A DNA stretch of 64,000 bases from the NCBI GenBank assembly GCA_002886105.1, contig CP025776.1, forward strand, positions 372,001-436,000, written 5' to 3'. The stretch comes from Enterobacter sp. EA-1. Its GTDB lineage: Bacteria; Pseudomonadota; Gammaproteobacteria; Enterobacterales; Enterobacteriaceae. Shown in pieces: positions 8,736-18,242 of the stretch. A program made the translations under genes and the position numbers. Position 1 is the stretch's first letter. Each line of letters starts with the position of its first letter. The notes under the pieces are model-generated. The model worked only from the letters and a program-made list of their open reading frames with translations, was not told where the DNA came from and did no database searches.

Positions 8736-9577
8736 TTGAGAATCATACCGGCCTGACGCTGTTCAGCCATATCATGCTTGTTCTCGGCATCGCGGTGGTG
8801 CTGTTCCCGCTGTATGTCGCTTTTGTGACGGCGACGCTGGATATCAATGCGGTTTATGACACCCCGATGACCCTAATCCCCGGTACGCACCTGTGGGAAA
8901 ACCTGCGTAATATCTGGGTAAACGGCATCGGCGTGAACAGCGCGCCTTTCTGGTTGATGCTGACCAACAGTTTCATTATGGCGCTGGTGATCACCGTCGG
9001 GAAAATCGCCGTGTCGATCCTGTCGGCGTTTGCCATCGTCTGGTTCCGCTTCCCGCTGCGTAACCTGTTCTTCTGGATGATCTTCAGTACGCTGATGCTG
9101 CCCGTGGAAGTGCGCATTTTTCCGACGGTGGAAGTGATAGCCAACCTGAAAATGCTCGACAGCTACACCGGCCTAACGCTGCCGTTGATGGCATCGGCTA
9201 CTGCAACATTCCTGTTCCGCCAGTTCTTTATGACGCTGCCGGACGAACTGATAGAAGCGGCACGCATTGACGGTGCCTCACCGATGCGCTTTTTCCGCGA
9301 CATCGTACTGCCGCTCTCTAAAACCAACCTTGCGGCGTTGTTTGTTATCACCTTTATCTACGGCTGGAACCAGTATCTGTGGCCGCTGCTGATTATCAGC
9401 GATGTGAACCTTGGCACCGCCGTAGCGGGTGTGAAAGGCATGATTGCCAGCGGCGAAGGCACCACGCAATGGAACCCGGTGATGGCAGCCATGTTGCTGA
9501 CGCTGATCCCCCCGGTCGTTATCGTTTTAGCCATGCAGCGCGCCTTTGTGCGCGGCACGGTCGACAGTGAGAAATAA
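8732..9577 (+). CDS. ugpE: UgpE, glycerol-3-phosphate ABC permease
   Basis: UgpE is the second membrane subunit of the Ugp importer. The 281-residue frame is uninterrupted and equals the family length, starting [17 protein letters not shown]. It has about six membrane segments and the EAA loop [17 protein letters not shown] that contacts UgpC. The gene overlaps ugpA by 4 bp and is 1 bp from ugpC. It is one of the few long intact genes in this window, and I see no CCAGG or CCTGG in it. Confidence 0.96.
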   Translation: MIENHTGLTLFSHIMLVLGIAVVLFPLYVAFVTATLDINAVYDTPMTLIPGTHLWENLRNIWVNGIGVNSAPFWLMLTNSFIMALVITVGKIAVSILSAFAIVWFRFPLRNLFFWMIFSTLMLPVEVRIFPTVEVIANLKMLDSYTGLTLPLMASATATFLFRQFFMTLPDELIEAARIDGASPMRFFRDIVLPLSKTNLAALFVITFIYGWNQYLWPLLIISDVNLGTAVAGVKGMIASGEGTTQWNPVMAAMLLTLIPPVVIVLAMQRAFVRGTVDSEK

Positions 9578-9578
9578 G

Positions 9579-10656
9579 ATGGCAGGATTAAAATTACAAG
9601 CGGTTACGAAGAGTTGGGACAGTGGTAAAACCCGAGGTGATCCAGCCACTGACGCTGGATGTCGCCGACGGCGAATTTATTGTCATGGTTGGGCCATCCG
9701 GCTGTGGGAAATCCACCTTGCTGCGGATGGTCGCCGGGCTGGAACGCGTCTCCAGCGGCGATATCTGGATCGATACCCAGCGTGTTACGGAAATGGAACC
9801 CAAAGATCGCGGGATTGCGATGGTGTTTCAGAACTATGCGCTCTACCCGCACATGAGTGTGGAGGAGAACATGGCGTGGGGGCTGAAGATCCGCGGTATG
9901 GGCAAGGAGCATATCGCCGGGCGCGTGGCGGAAGCTGCGCGTATTCTCGAACTGGATGGGCTGTTAAAACGCCGCCCGCGTGAGCTCTCTGGCGGTCAGC
10001 GCCAGCGTGTGGCGATGGGGCGTGCGATTGTGCGTGATCCGGCGGTATTCCTGTTTGATGAACCTCTCTCGAACCTCGACGCCAAACTGCGTGTGCAGAT
10101 GCGGTTGGAGCTGCAACAGTTGCACCGTCGCCTGAACACCACCTCGTTGTATGTGACGCACGACCAGGGTGGAAGCGATGACGCTGGCACAACGGGTGAT
10201 GGTGATGAACAAAGGCGTGGCGGAGCAGATCGGTACGCCGGTTGAGGTGTATGAAAAACCCGCCAGCCGTTTTGTCGCCAGCTTTATTGGCAGCCCGGCC
10301 ATGAACCTGCTCGATGGTCGCATCAGTAGCGCAGGCACCCATTTTGAACTGGACAGCGGTATGGCGCTGCCCATCAATTGGTATTATCGCGGTTACGCCG
10401 GGCGTAAAATGACGCTGGGTATCCGCCCGGAACATATTGCGTTAAGCTCACAATCCGCTGGCGGTATCCCGCTGGTGATGGATACGCTGGAGATGCTCGG
10501 CGCCGATAACTTTTGGCGCACGGGCGCTGGGGAGAGCAGAAGCTGGTGGTGCGTCTTGCGCATCAGGAGCGCCCGGTGGCAGGCAGCACGCTGTGGCTCT
10601 CTCTGCCGGAAAATCACCTCCACTTATTTGATGGTGAAACAGGACAACGAGTATGA
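9579..10656 (+). CDS. ugpC: UgpC, glycerol-3-phosphate ABC ATPase
   Basis: UgpC hydrolyses ATP for the Ugp importer and carries a C-terminal regulatory domain as in MalK. Walker [10 protein letters not shown], signature [14 protein letters not shown], Walker [14 protein letters not shown] and the H-loop YVTHDQ are all present. The C-terminal GIRPEHIAL is the OB-fold regulatory part. Frame breaks lie at 9633 (ACCCAGGTG read as ACCCGAGGTG), 10168 (extra G in CCAGGTGG) and about 10513 (extra T). Corrected length is near 356 residues, ending ETGQRV, with the stop overlapping the ugpQ ATG. Confidence 0.92.
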
Positions 10657-11393
10657 GTAACTGGCCATATCCCCACATTGTCGCGCATCGCGGCGGCGGT
10701 AAACTGGCGCCGGAAAATACGCTGGCGGCGATTGATGTCGGCGCTCGCTACGGTCACACGATGATTGAGTTCGACGCCAAGCTGTCAAAAGATGGGCAGA
10801 TTTTTTACTGCATGACGATAACCTCGAGCGCACCAGCAATGGCTGGGGCGTGGCGGGCGAGCTGGCATGGCATGATTTGCTGAAAGTGGATGCGGGCGGC
10901 TGGTACAGCGGGGAATTTAAAGGTGAACCGTTGCCGCTGCTTTCTCAGGTCGCGGAGCGCTGTCGTCTGCATGGAATGATGGCCAATATCGAAATCAAAC
11001 CCACCACCGGCACCGGGTCGCTGACGGGCAAAGTGGTGGCGCTGGCGGCGCGAGAACTCTGGGCAGGAATGACGCCGCCGCTGCTCTCTTCCTTTGAGAT
11101 TGATGCGCTGGAAGCGGCGCAACAGGCTGCGCCGGAACTGCCACGCGGGCTATTGCTGGATGAATGGCGCGATGACTGGCAGGAACTGACCACCCGGTTA
11201 GGGTGCGTCTCTATTCACCTGAATCATCGCCTGCTGGACCGAAGCCCGCACGCGGATGCTGCGTGCGGCGGGTTTACGCATTCTGGTTTATACCGTCAAT
11301 GAACCCCAACGCGCGGGAGAGTTGCTGCGCTGGGGCGTGGATTGTATCTGCACCGATAAAATCGACGATATCGGCCCGAATTTTACGTTTTAA
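10653..11393 (+). CDS. ugpQ: UgpQ, cytosolic glycerophosphodiester phosphodiesterase
   Basis: UgpQ cleaves glycerophosphodiesters entering through Ugp into glycerol-3-phosphate and an alcohol. The GDPD signature is clear: [14 protein letters not shown], then [10 protein letters not shown] and [11 protein letters not shown]. Two breaks occur, one T lost in a run near 10806 (IFLLHDDN expected) and one at about 11240 (GACCAGGCC read as GACCGAAGCC). The end reads [14 protein letters not shown]. Its TAA overlaps by two bases with the stop of yhhA on the other strand. Confidence 0.92.
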
Positions 11394-11887
11394 GGTGTTG
11401 TGGATGACGGCGTGCTACGCAGCAGGCCGCCGTTCTGATTCTGCGGCAGCATGTGCTGCTGCGTTCCCGTACCGGCATTGCTGTTTGTTCCACTGCTGAA
11501 CTGACTGCCGTTCTGATTCTGCGGCAACATATGTTGCTGCGTGTTCACCCTGCCACCGTTACCGATCCCTCTGGCTGAGCATGCCGCCGTTAGTATTGGG
11601 GAGCAGTTGCTGGCGGCTGGGATCGAGCTCCCCGGCTGGGCCTGCCTTACGCGTTGCGCGTCGTTATTTAACTGAGTCTGCAGGCGTTGTTGCTGCTGAC
11701 GGGCTTGCGTCTGTAGCTGTTGATTCAGCATTCCTTTCTGTTGCTGTTGCTGGTTAAGCATCCGCGTTTCCATGCGCTGCTGGCTGGGGATCACATACCC
11801 CGGCTGATTGGGGTTATTGGTGGTATTCAGCGGCTGTGCAAATGCGGCAAAAGGCAGCAGTGCCGCCACAAACAGTAGTCGTTTCAT
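11390..11887 (-). CDS. yhhA: YhhA, glutamine-rich periplasmic protein (DUF2756)
   Basis: YhhA is an uncharacterised exported protein. The signal peptide [17 protein letters not shown] is followed by [20 protein letters not shown] and a Q/N-rich, probably coiled stretch. The repeated [12 protein letters not shown] occurs twice near the C-terminus. The segment near residues 90-110 is out of frame relative to the family ([19 protein letters not shown] expected), so two opposite indels probably lie between 11560 and 11640. Its stop overlaps that of ugpQ tail-to-tail. Confidence 0.85.
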   Translation of the reverse strand: MKRLLFVAALLPFAAFAQPLNTTNNPNQPGYVIPSQQRMETRMLNQQQQQKGMLNQQLQTQARQQQQRLQTQLNNDAQRVRQAQPGSSIPAASNCSPILTAACSARGIGNGGRVNTQQHMLPQNQNGSQFSSGTNSNAGTGTQQHMLPQNQNGGLLRSTPSSTTP

Positions 11888-12011
11888 CGTCCTTTCCTCC
11901 TCTGAGGCTTCTCCTAAGTTTACCTCGTTTCATTCATGACGATGATTTTTTTAGGAGTTGTGAACCGAGGGCTTAATCGGGAACTGTAGCCCTTCTATTC
12001 GGAGAACGACG

Positions 12012-13772
12012 ATGATGAAACAGAAGTTTGCGCGCTGGGTGGCTATCGCCGCGCTGACCGCGGGAGGATGTTTTAGCGCTGGCGCTGCGCCGCCACCGAC
12101 GCAAGCACCTGCGCCCGTCTCATACGGCGTTGGAAGCCGATGTCTTCCATCCTGTGCGGGCGAAGCAGGGTATGGTGGCATCTGTGGATGAGACCGCAAC
12201 CCGTGTTGGCGTCGATACCCTGAAACAGGGCGGTAACGCCGTGGATGCTGCCGTCGCGGTGGGCTATGCGCTGGCAGTCACCCATCCACAAGCCGGAAAC
12301 CCTGGGCGGCGGCGGGTTTATGATGATCCGCACCAAAGATGGCAAGGTCACCGCCATCGACTTCCGCGAAATGGCGCCAGCCGCTGCCACGCGTGATATG
12401 TTCCTCGACGATCAGGGCAATCCGGACAGTAAAAAAATCGCTGACGTCGCATCTGGCCTCCGGTACGCCCGGCACGGTTGCGGGGTTCTCGCTGGCGCTG
12501 GAGAAGTATGGCACTCTGCCACTGAACAAAGTCATTCAGCCTGCGATCAAGCTGGCCAGACAAGGGATCACGGTGAATGACGCGCTGGCGGACGACCTGA
12601 AAACCTACGGCAGTGAAGTGCTGCCAAACCATGAAAACAGTAAAGCGATTTTCTGGAAGAACGACGAACCGCTGAAAAAGGGCGACAAACTGGTGCAGAG
12701 CAATCTCGCCAAAAGCACCGGAACTGATTGCCGAGAAAGGGCCGGATGCCTTCTATAAAGGCGCGATTGCTGACCAGATAGTGCAAGAGATGAGCAAGAA
12801 CGGTGGGCTTATCAGCAAAGAGGATCTGGCGAATTACAAAGCGGTGGAGCGTACGCCCATCAGCGGTGATTATCGCGGTTACCGAGGTTTACTCCATGCC
12901 GCCGCCGTCGTCTGGCGGTATCCATATTGTGCAAATCCTCAATATTCTTTGAAAACTTCGATATGGCGAAATATGGCTTTGGCAGCGCCGATGCGATGCA
13001 GGTAATGGCGGAAGCCGAAAAGTACGCCTATGCCGATCGTTCTGAATATCTTGGCGATCCGGACTTCGTGAAAGTGCCGTGGCAGGCGCTCACCAATAAA
13101 GCGTATGCCAAATCCATTGCGGAAAAAATTGACGTTAACAAAGCCCGGCCCTCCAGCCAGATCCGCCCCGGTAAGTTGGAGCCGTATGAGAGTAACCAAA
13201 CCACGCACTTCTCCGTTGTCGACAAAGACGGCAATGCGGTTTCGGTGACGTATACGCTGAACACCACGTTCGGGACCGGGATTGTCGCGGGGAATAGCGG
13301 CATTCTGCTGAATAATGAGATGGATGACTTCTCTGCAAAACCCGGCGTGCCGAATGTCTACGGACTGGTAGGCGGTGACGCCAATGCGGTCGGCCCCGGC
13401 AAACGCCCGCTTTCGTCCATGTCGCCCACCATTGTGGTGAAAGACGGTAAAACCCGGGCTGGTCACCGGCAGCCCGGCGGTAGTCGTATTATCACAACAG
13501 TGCTGCAAATGGTGGTTAACAGCATCGATTTTGGGATGAACGTCGCCGAAGCGAGCAATGCGCCGCGCTTCCATCATCAGTGGTTACCGGATGAGTTGCG
13601 CGTGGAAAAAGGCTTTAGCCCGGACACGCTAAAACTGCTCGAGCAACGCGGGCAGAAAGTGGTGGTGAAAGAGGCGATGGGCAGCACGCAGAGCATTATG
13701 GTCGGGCCGGATGGCACGCTGTATGGCGCGTCTGACCCGCGTTCGGTGGATGATTTAACGGCCGGTTATTGA
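12012..13772 (+). CDS. ggt: Gamma-glutamyltranspeptidase precursor
   Basis: Ggt is a periplasmic enzyme that hydrolyses or transfers the gamma-glutamyl group of glutathione. It is made as a precursor cleaved before the catalytic threonine, seen here in ESNQ-TTHFSVVDKDGNAV. The N-terminus MMKQKFARWVAIAALTAGG is a signal peptide. Other family blocks are GGNAVDAAVAVGYALAVTHP, PLSSMSPTIVV and GGSRIITTVLQMVV, with the end ASDPRSVDDLTAGY. Frame breaks occur at about 12133, 12293, 12450, 12718, 12882-12887 (TACCAGGTT read as TACCGAGGTT) and 12950. Two ATG codons are possible starts. Confidence 0.93.
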
Positions 13773-13773
13773 T

Positions 13774-13804
13774 TTAAACCTCTCCCCAACCGGGGAGAGG
13801 TTTC
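13774..13804. terminator. Bidirectional terminator between ggt and yhhY
   Basis: AACCTCTCCCC pairs perfectly with GGGGAGAGGTT around a four-base loop, with T residues on one side and A residues on the other. It lies between the convergent stops of ggt and yhhY and can serve both. Confidence 0.85.
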
Positions 13805-13807
13805 TGT

Positions 13808-14300
13808 TTAACCCTTCACGCGCGCCATAAAATAAGCATCCACATACTCACCGTTGCGCAGCGCGTAGTGTTTTCCGGTGCCTTCGACGTCAAAACCGAA
13901 CTTACGGTACACCGCCAGCGCGGGCGCGTTATCGACAAACACCGTTAATTCAATGCGTTCAATACGCAGCCAGTTATCACACAGGGTGACCATTTCATGC
14001 ATCAGTGCACTGGCGACGCCGCGATTGTGAAACGCTGACGAAACCGCCATGCCAAAGGCGGCTACATGGCTGCGGCGCGGGTTTTGTTCCACCATCAGCG
14101 TCAGGTTTCCGGCAACCTGCTCATCAATACAGGCGACCAACTGGCGACGGCACCGGCTGCGGTTTCAGGCGATCTTCCCACAGCTCAGCAGGTGGATGAG
14201 GTAGCTGTAGCAGGTTGTGATACACCTCGGGTTGCGCATAAAACTGGCGTAAGGCTTCTGCATCGCGCGCTTCGGCATGGCGTATCACTATCTCACTCAT
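13808..14300 (-). CDS. yhhY: YhhY, GNAT-family N-acetyltransferase
   Basis: YhhY is a GNAT acetyltransferase reported to acetylate some amino acids. MSEIVIRHAEARDAEALRQ and the C-terminal TGKHYALRNGEYVDAYFMARVKG match well; the acetyl-CoA loop is NRGVASALMHEM. One frame break near 14150 separates the fragments, around GAVASLVACID in the family. Corrected length is about 163 residues. The gene is divergent from ryhB, as in E. coli. Confidence 0.9.
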
Positions 14301-14393
14301 CCTGCTTCTCCTTGTTTGTGGGGATGACTTACACATTCGGCTTTGTGGCGCAGCGTCAACTGCCATTTTTGCAAAAAGAAGTAGACAAGTGCG

Positions 14394-14412
14394 AATGATA
14401 ATGATTATTATT
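14394..14412 (+). promoter_or_regulatory. Fur box over the ryhB promoter
   Basis: AATGATAATGATTATTATT closely matches the 19 bp Fur consensus built of GATAAT units. It overlaps the expected -10 region immediately before the RyhB start, so iron-loaded Fur should block transcription. Confidence 0.85.
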
Positions 14413-14417
14413 GCCAT

Positions 14418-14510
14418 GCGTTCAGGGAAACCGTAGCGGTAATCCTGAAAGCACGACATTGCTCACATTGCTTCCAGTATTTTCTTAGCCAGCCGGGTGC
14501 TGGCTTTTTT
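14418..14510 (+). ncRNA. ryhB: RyhB small regulatory RNA
   Basis: RyhB is the Hfq-dependent iron-sparing sRNA that represses mRNAs of non-essential iron proteins. The pairing core CCTGAAAGCACGACATTGC followed by TCACATTGCTTCC is identical to E. coli RyhB. The 5' hairpin differs in sequence but keeps its pairing (TTCAGG with CCTGAA, ACCG with CGGT). The terminator AGCCAGC-CGGGT-GCTGGCT followed by six T closes it. It sits between yhhY and yhhX as in E. coli, about 95 bp before yhhX. Confidence 0.96.
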
Positions 14511-14605
14511 GCCGCAAACATGCCGGTCTTTTAAGACGCCATGCAGGGACAACCTCCGCAAGGTTACGCTATGGTAGTGACAGTCACCTTAACAAGGACT
14601 GGATC

Positions 14606-15644
14606 ATGACATTACATTGCGCATTCATTGGGTTTGGCAAAAGCACTACCCGCTATCACCTCCCTTATGTTCTGAACCGTAAAGCAAGCTGGCATGTGGC
14701 GCATATTTTCCGCCGTCATCCCAAACCGGAAGAGCAGCACCCGCACTATCAACATATTCACTTCACCAGCGATCTTGACGATATTTTTAACGATCCGCAG
14801 GTCAAACTGGTGATCGTCTGTACTCATGCCGACAGCCACTTCGATTATGCGAAACGCGCGCTGGAAGCCGGTAAAAATGTGCTGGTGGAAAAGCCGTTTA
14901 CACCGACCATGGCGGAAGCTGTCACCCTGTTTGAACTGGCGAAACGCAAAGGTCTGACGGTCACGCCGTATCAGAATCGCCGTTTCGACGCCTGTTTCCT
15001 GACCACCAAAAGGCGATTGAAAGCGGTAAGCTTGGCAATATCGTTGAAATTGAAAGCCATTTTGATTATTACCGCCCGGTGGCGGGAAACCAACCCCCGG
15101 CCTGCCGCAGGATGGATCGTTTACGGCACCGGGCGTTCATACCATGGACCAAATCATCTCTCTGTTTGGCCGACCGGATCATGCCGCGTATGACATCCGT
15201 AGCCTGCGCAATAAAGCCAATCCGGACGATACCTTCGAAGCGCAGCTCTTCTATGGCGATTTGAAAGCGATTGTTAAAACCAGCCATCTGGTGAAAATCG
15301 ACTACCCCAAATTTATTGTTCATGGCACCAAAGGTTCGTTTATCAAATACGGTATCGATCAGCAGGAAACCAGCCTGAAGGCCAATATCATGCCGGGGGA
15401 GGCGGGGTTTGCCGCAGATAACAGTATCGGCATTCTTGAGTATGTGAATGCGGCGGGCGAAACGGTGCGTGAAGAGATCGCGCCGGAAAAGGGCGACTAT
15501 GGCCGCGTCTACGATGCGCTGTATGAAACGCTGGTGAATGGCGCGCCGAATTACGTCAAGGAATCTGAAGTTCTCACCAACCTTGAACTGCTGGAGCGTG
15601 CCTTTGAGCAGGCGTCACCCGCCACGGTAACCCTCGCAAAATAG
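14606..15644 (+). CDS. yhhX: YhhX, Gfo/Idh/MocA-family oxidoreductase
   Basis: YhhX is a predicted NAD(P)-dependent oxidoreductase of unknown substrate. The nucleotide-binding start is CAFIGFGKSTTRYHLPYVLNR; the family block GKNVLVEKPFTPT follows. The C-terminal domain reads AIVKTSHLVKIDYPKFIVHG and ends SPATVTLAK. Frame breaks lie near 15008 (A-run), 15085-15100 and 15130 (GGCCTGGGC read as GGCACCGGGC). Corrected length is about 345 residues. Confidence 0.9.
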
Positions 15645-15769
15645 CCTGAAAAGACTCCTCACAACTTGTTCACTTTTTTTTGAACAGAGGAGTCAATTTT
15701 CACCCTCTATGATCCCCGACCGATTGCGTCCACACTTACTCCATCGAAAACATACGGGGGTAAAAAAAC

Positions 15770-16469
15770 ATGATCTTCTTACGCAAAGCAAACGACCGTG
15801 GTCACGCAAATCATGGCTGGCTGGATTCCTCGGCACACGTTCTCTTTCGCCAACTATTATGACCCGAATTTTATGGGCTTCTCGGCGCTTCGCGTCATTA
15901 ACGACGACGTGATCGACCCGGGTCAGGGCTTCGGCACCCATCCGCACAAAGACATGGAAATCCTGACCTATGTGCTGGAAGGGGCCGTTGAGCACCGAGG
16001 ACAGCATGGGCAACAAAGAGCAGGTACCTGCGGGTGAATTCCAGATTATGAGCGCCGGAACCGGGGTGCGTCACTCTGAGTACAACCCGAGCGACAGCGA
16101 TCGTCTGCGCTTGTATCAAATCTGGATCATTCCGGAAACGAATGGCATCACGCCGCGCTACGAGCAGCGCCGCTTTGACGCTGCACAGGGCAAACAACTG
16201 GTGCTGTCGCCGGATGCACGCAATGGCTCTCTGAAAGTGCACCCGAGGATATGGAACTCTACCGCTGGGCGCTGTTGAAAGATGAGCAGTCGGTGCACCA
16301 GATCGCCGCTGACCGCCGCGTGTGGATCCCGGTGGTGAAAGGGGATGTCACCATTAACGGCACCAAAGCCACCACCAGCGATGGTCTGGCAATCTGGGAT
16401 GAGCAGGCTATCTCGGTTCATGCCGATAGCGACAGTGAAATTCTGCTGTTTGACCTGCCGCCAGTTTGA
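15770..16469 (+). CDS. yhhW: YhhW, pirin-like quercetin 2,3-dioxygenase
   Basis: YhhW is a bicupin of the pirin family; the E. coli protein has quercetinase activity in vitro. [20 protein letters not shown] starts it and the metal-binding cupin part is [17 protein letters not shown] with the later [13 protein letters not shown]. Frame breaks are at 15828-15833 (TCCTGGCAC read as TCCTCGGCAC), 15995-16000 (CACCAGGAC read as CACCGAGGAC) and 16244-16250 (CACCAGGAT read as CACCCGAGGAT). All three are CCWGG sites, and together they account for the four extra bases over the family length of 231 residues. Confidence 0.93.
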
Positions 16470-16488
16470 TGTGGCTTAAATAAATGAC

Positions 16489-16520
16489 GCAACCTTCTGG
16501 TTTTGGCCGGAAGGTTGCGC
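16489..16520 (+). terminator. Hairpin after yhhW
   Basis: GCAACCTTC pairs perfectly with GAAGGTTGC around a 12-base loop, 20 bp after the yhhW stop. The following T content is low, so termination may be weak. Confidence 0.6.
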
Positions 16521-16572
16521 GTTGTCCGTGATAAACTGAGAAAATCTCTCTCTGTTTAAAAATGTCAGGACG

Positions 16573-17570
16573 ATGAAAAGAAAAAGACCCGTACTTCAGG
16601 ATGTGGCCGATCGCGTTGGCGTGACCAAAATGACGGTCAGCCGTTTTTGCGTAACCCGGAACAGGTGTCTGTTGCGTTACGTGGCAAAATCGCCGCTGCG
16701 CTTGATGAGCTGGGTTACATTCCCAATCGCGCTCCCGATATTCTCTCCAACGCCACCAGCCGCGCTATTGGCGTATTGCTCCCGTCGCTGACCAACCCGA
16801 GGTGTTCGCTGAAGTGTTGCGCGGTATTGAAAGCGTGACAGATGCCCACGGCTATCAAACCATGCTGGCGCACTACGGTTATAAAGCCGAAATGGAAGAG
16901 GAGCGTCTGGAATCGATGCTCTCCGGAACATTGACGGCCTGATCCTCACCGAACGCACACATACTCCACGCACGCTGAAAATGATTGAAGTGGCGGGCAT
17001 TCCGGTCGTGGAACTGATGGACAGCAAATCTCCCTGTCTGGATATCGCCGTCGGTTTCGATAACTTCGAAGCGGCGCGACAGATGACCGCCGCGATTATT
17101 GAACGCGGTCATCGCGGCGTTGCCTATCTTGGCGCGCGTCTGGATGAACGTACTATCATCAAACAGAAGGGTTACGAGCAGGCGATGCTGGATGCCGGGC
17201 TCACGCCGTACAGCGTGATGGTGGAACAATCCTCCTCTTACACGGCCGGTATTGAACTGATGCGTCAGGCGCGCCGCGAGTACCCGCAACTGGACGGAAT
17301 TTTCTGTACCAACGATGACTCGGCGGTCGGCGCCGCGTTTGAGTGTCAGCGCACCGGGGCTGAAAATTCCTGATGATATGGCGATCGCCGGGTTCCACGG
17401 TCACGACATTGGCCGAGGTAATGGAGCCGCGTCTGGCGAGCGTGCTCACGCCGCGCGAACGTATGGGGCGTATCGGAGCCGAACGTCTGCTGGCGCGCAT
17501 TCGTGGTGAAGCAGTTACGCCGAAAATGTTAGATTTAGGTTTCACTTTGTCACCGGGTGGATCTATTTAG
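16573..17570 (+). CDS. gntR: GntR, gluconate repressor (LacI family)
   Basis: GntR represses gluconate uptake and phosphorylation genes and is released by gluconate. The N-terminal helix-turn-helix is VLQDVADRVGVTKMTVSRF, and the effector domain shows FDNFEAARQMTAAIIERGHRG and QLDGIFCTNDD. Breaks are at 16648 (T-run), 16798 (AACCAGGTG read as AACCCGAGGTG), 16926 (TCCTGGAAC read as TCCGGAAC), 17351 (CGCCTGGGG read as CGCACCGGGG) and 17413-17418 (GGCCAGGTA read as GGCCGAGGTA). Their sum is +2, exactly restoring 331 residues. The product targets operators at gntK and gntT in this window. Confidence 0.95.
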
Positions 17571-17652
17571 TCTGACAAATTTGGAAGTAGCTCACACTTA
17601 TTTATCTCTGGCACGAATGGATATTGCTTCTCCGTTACCCCGGCAGGACAAT

Positions 17653-17677
17653 GTTACCGATAACAGTTACCCGTAAC
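17653..17677 (+). promoter_or_regulatory. Two GntR operators before gntK
   Basis: GTTACCGATAAC and GTTACCCGTAAC are adjacent palindromes one base apart in the gntR-gntK gap. They match the GntR operator core (GTTACCCGTAAC), implying gluconate induction of gntKU separately from gntR. Confidence 0.85.
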
Positions 17678-17708
17678 AATTCACTCTTGCACCTGTGGGG
17701 GCTTCCCT

Positions 17709-18242
17709 TTGAGCACGACTAATCTTGATCACCACGTTTATGTCCTGATGGGCGTTTCCGGCAGTGGTAAATCTGCTGTTGCCAGCGAAGTGGCGCATCA
17801 GCTGCATGCCGCGTTTCTTGACGGCGACTTCCTCCATCCGCGCAGCAACATCATTAAAATGGCGTCCGGTGAGCCGCTAAACGACGATGACCGTAAACCG
17901 TGGCTACAGGCGCTGAACGACGCCGCGTTTGCCATGCAGCGCACCAATAAAGTGTCGCTGATTGTCTGCTCGGCGCTGAAAAAGCATTACCGCGATCTGC
18001 TGCGCGACGGAAACCCGAACCTCTCCTTTATCTACCTGAAAGGCGATTTTGATGTCATCGAAAGCCGTCTGAAAGCGCGTAAAGGTCACTTCTTCAAAAC
18101 GCAGATGCTGGTAACCCAATTTGACACGCTGGAAGAGCCGGGCGCAGATGAGCGTGACGTGCTGATCGTCGATATCGATCAACCGCTGGACGGCGTGGTC
18201 GCCAGCACGATTGCAGTGATTAATAAAGGCAGTGCGCAGTGA
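17709..18242 (+). CDS. gntK: GntK, thermoresistant gluconokinase
   Basis: GntK phosphorylates gluconate to 6-phosphogluconate with ATP. The P-loop GVSGSGKSAVA is near the N-terminus, followed by LDGDFLHPRSNIIKMASG as in the family. The frame is intact at 177 residues and I see no CCWGG inside. The start appears to be TTG (STTNLDHHVYVLM), preceded by a GGGGG-rich ribosome site; the next in-frame ATG would delete the strand before the P-loop. Its TGA overlaps the gntU GTG. Confidence 0.94.
   Translation: MSTTNLDHHVYVLMGVSGSGKSAVASEVAHQLHAAFLDGDFLHPRSNIIKMASGEPLNDDDRKPWLQALNDAAFAMQRTNKVSLIVCSALKKHYRDLLRDGNPNLSFIYLKGDFDVIESRLKARKGHFFKTQMLVTQFDTLEEPGADERDVLIVDIDQPLDGVVASTIAVINKGSAQ

Noticed and set aside
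17351-17418. Programmed ribosomal frameshifting in gntR, asd and others
   Set aside because: No slippery heptamer or downstream pseudoknot, shifts go in both directions, and the homologues need none.
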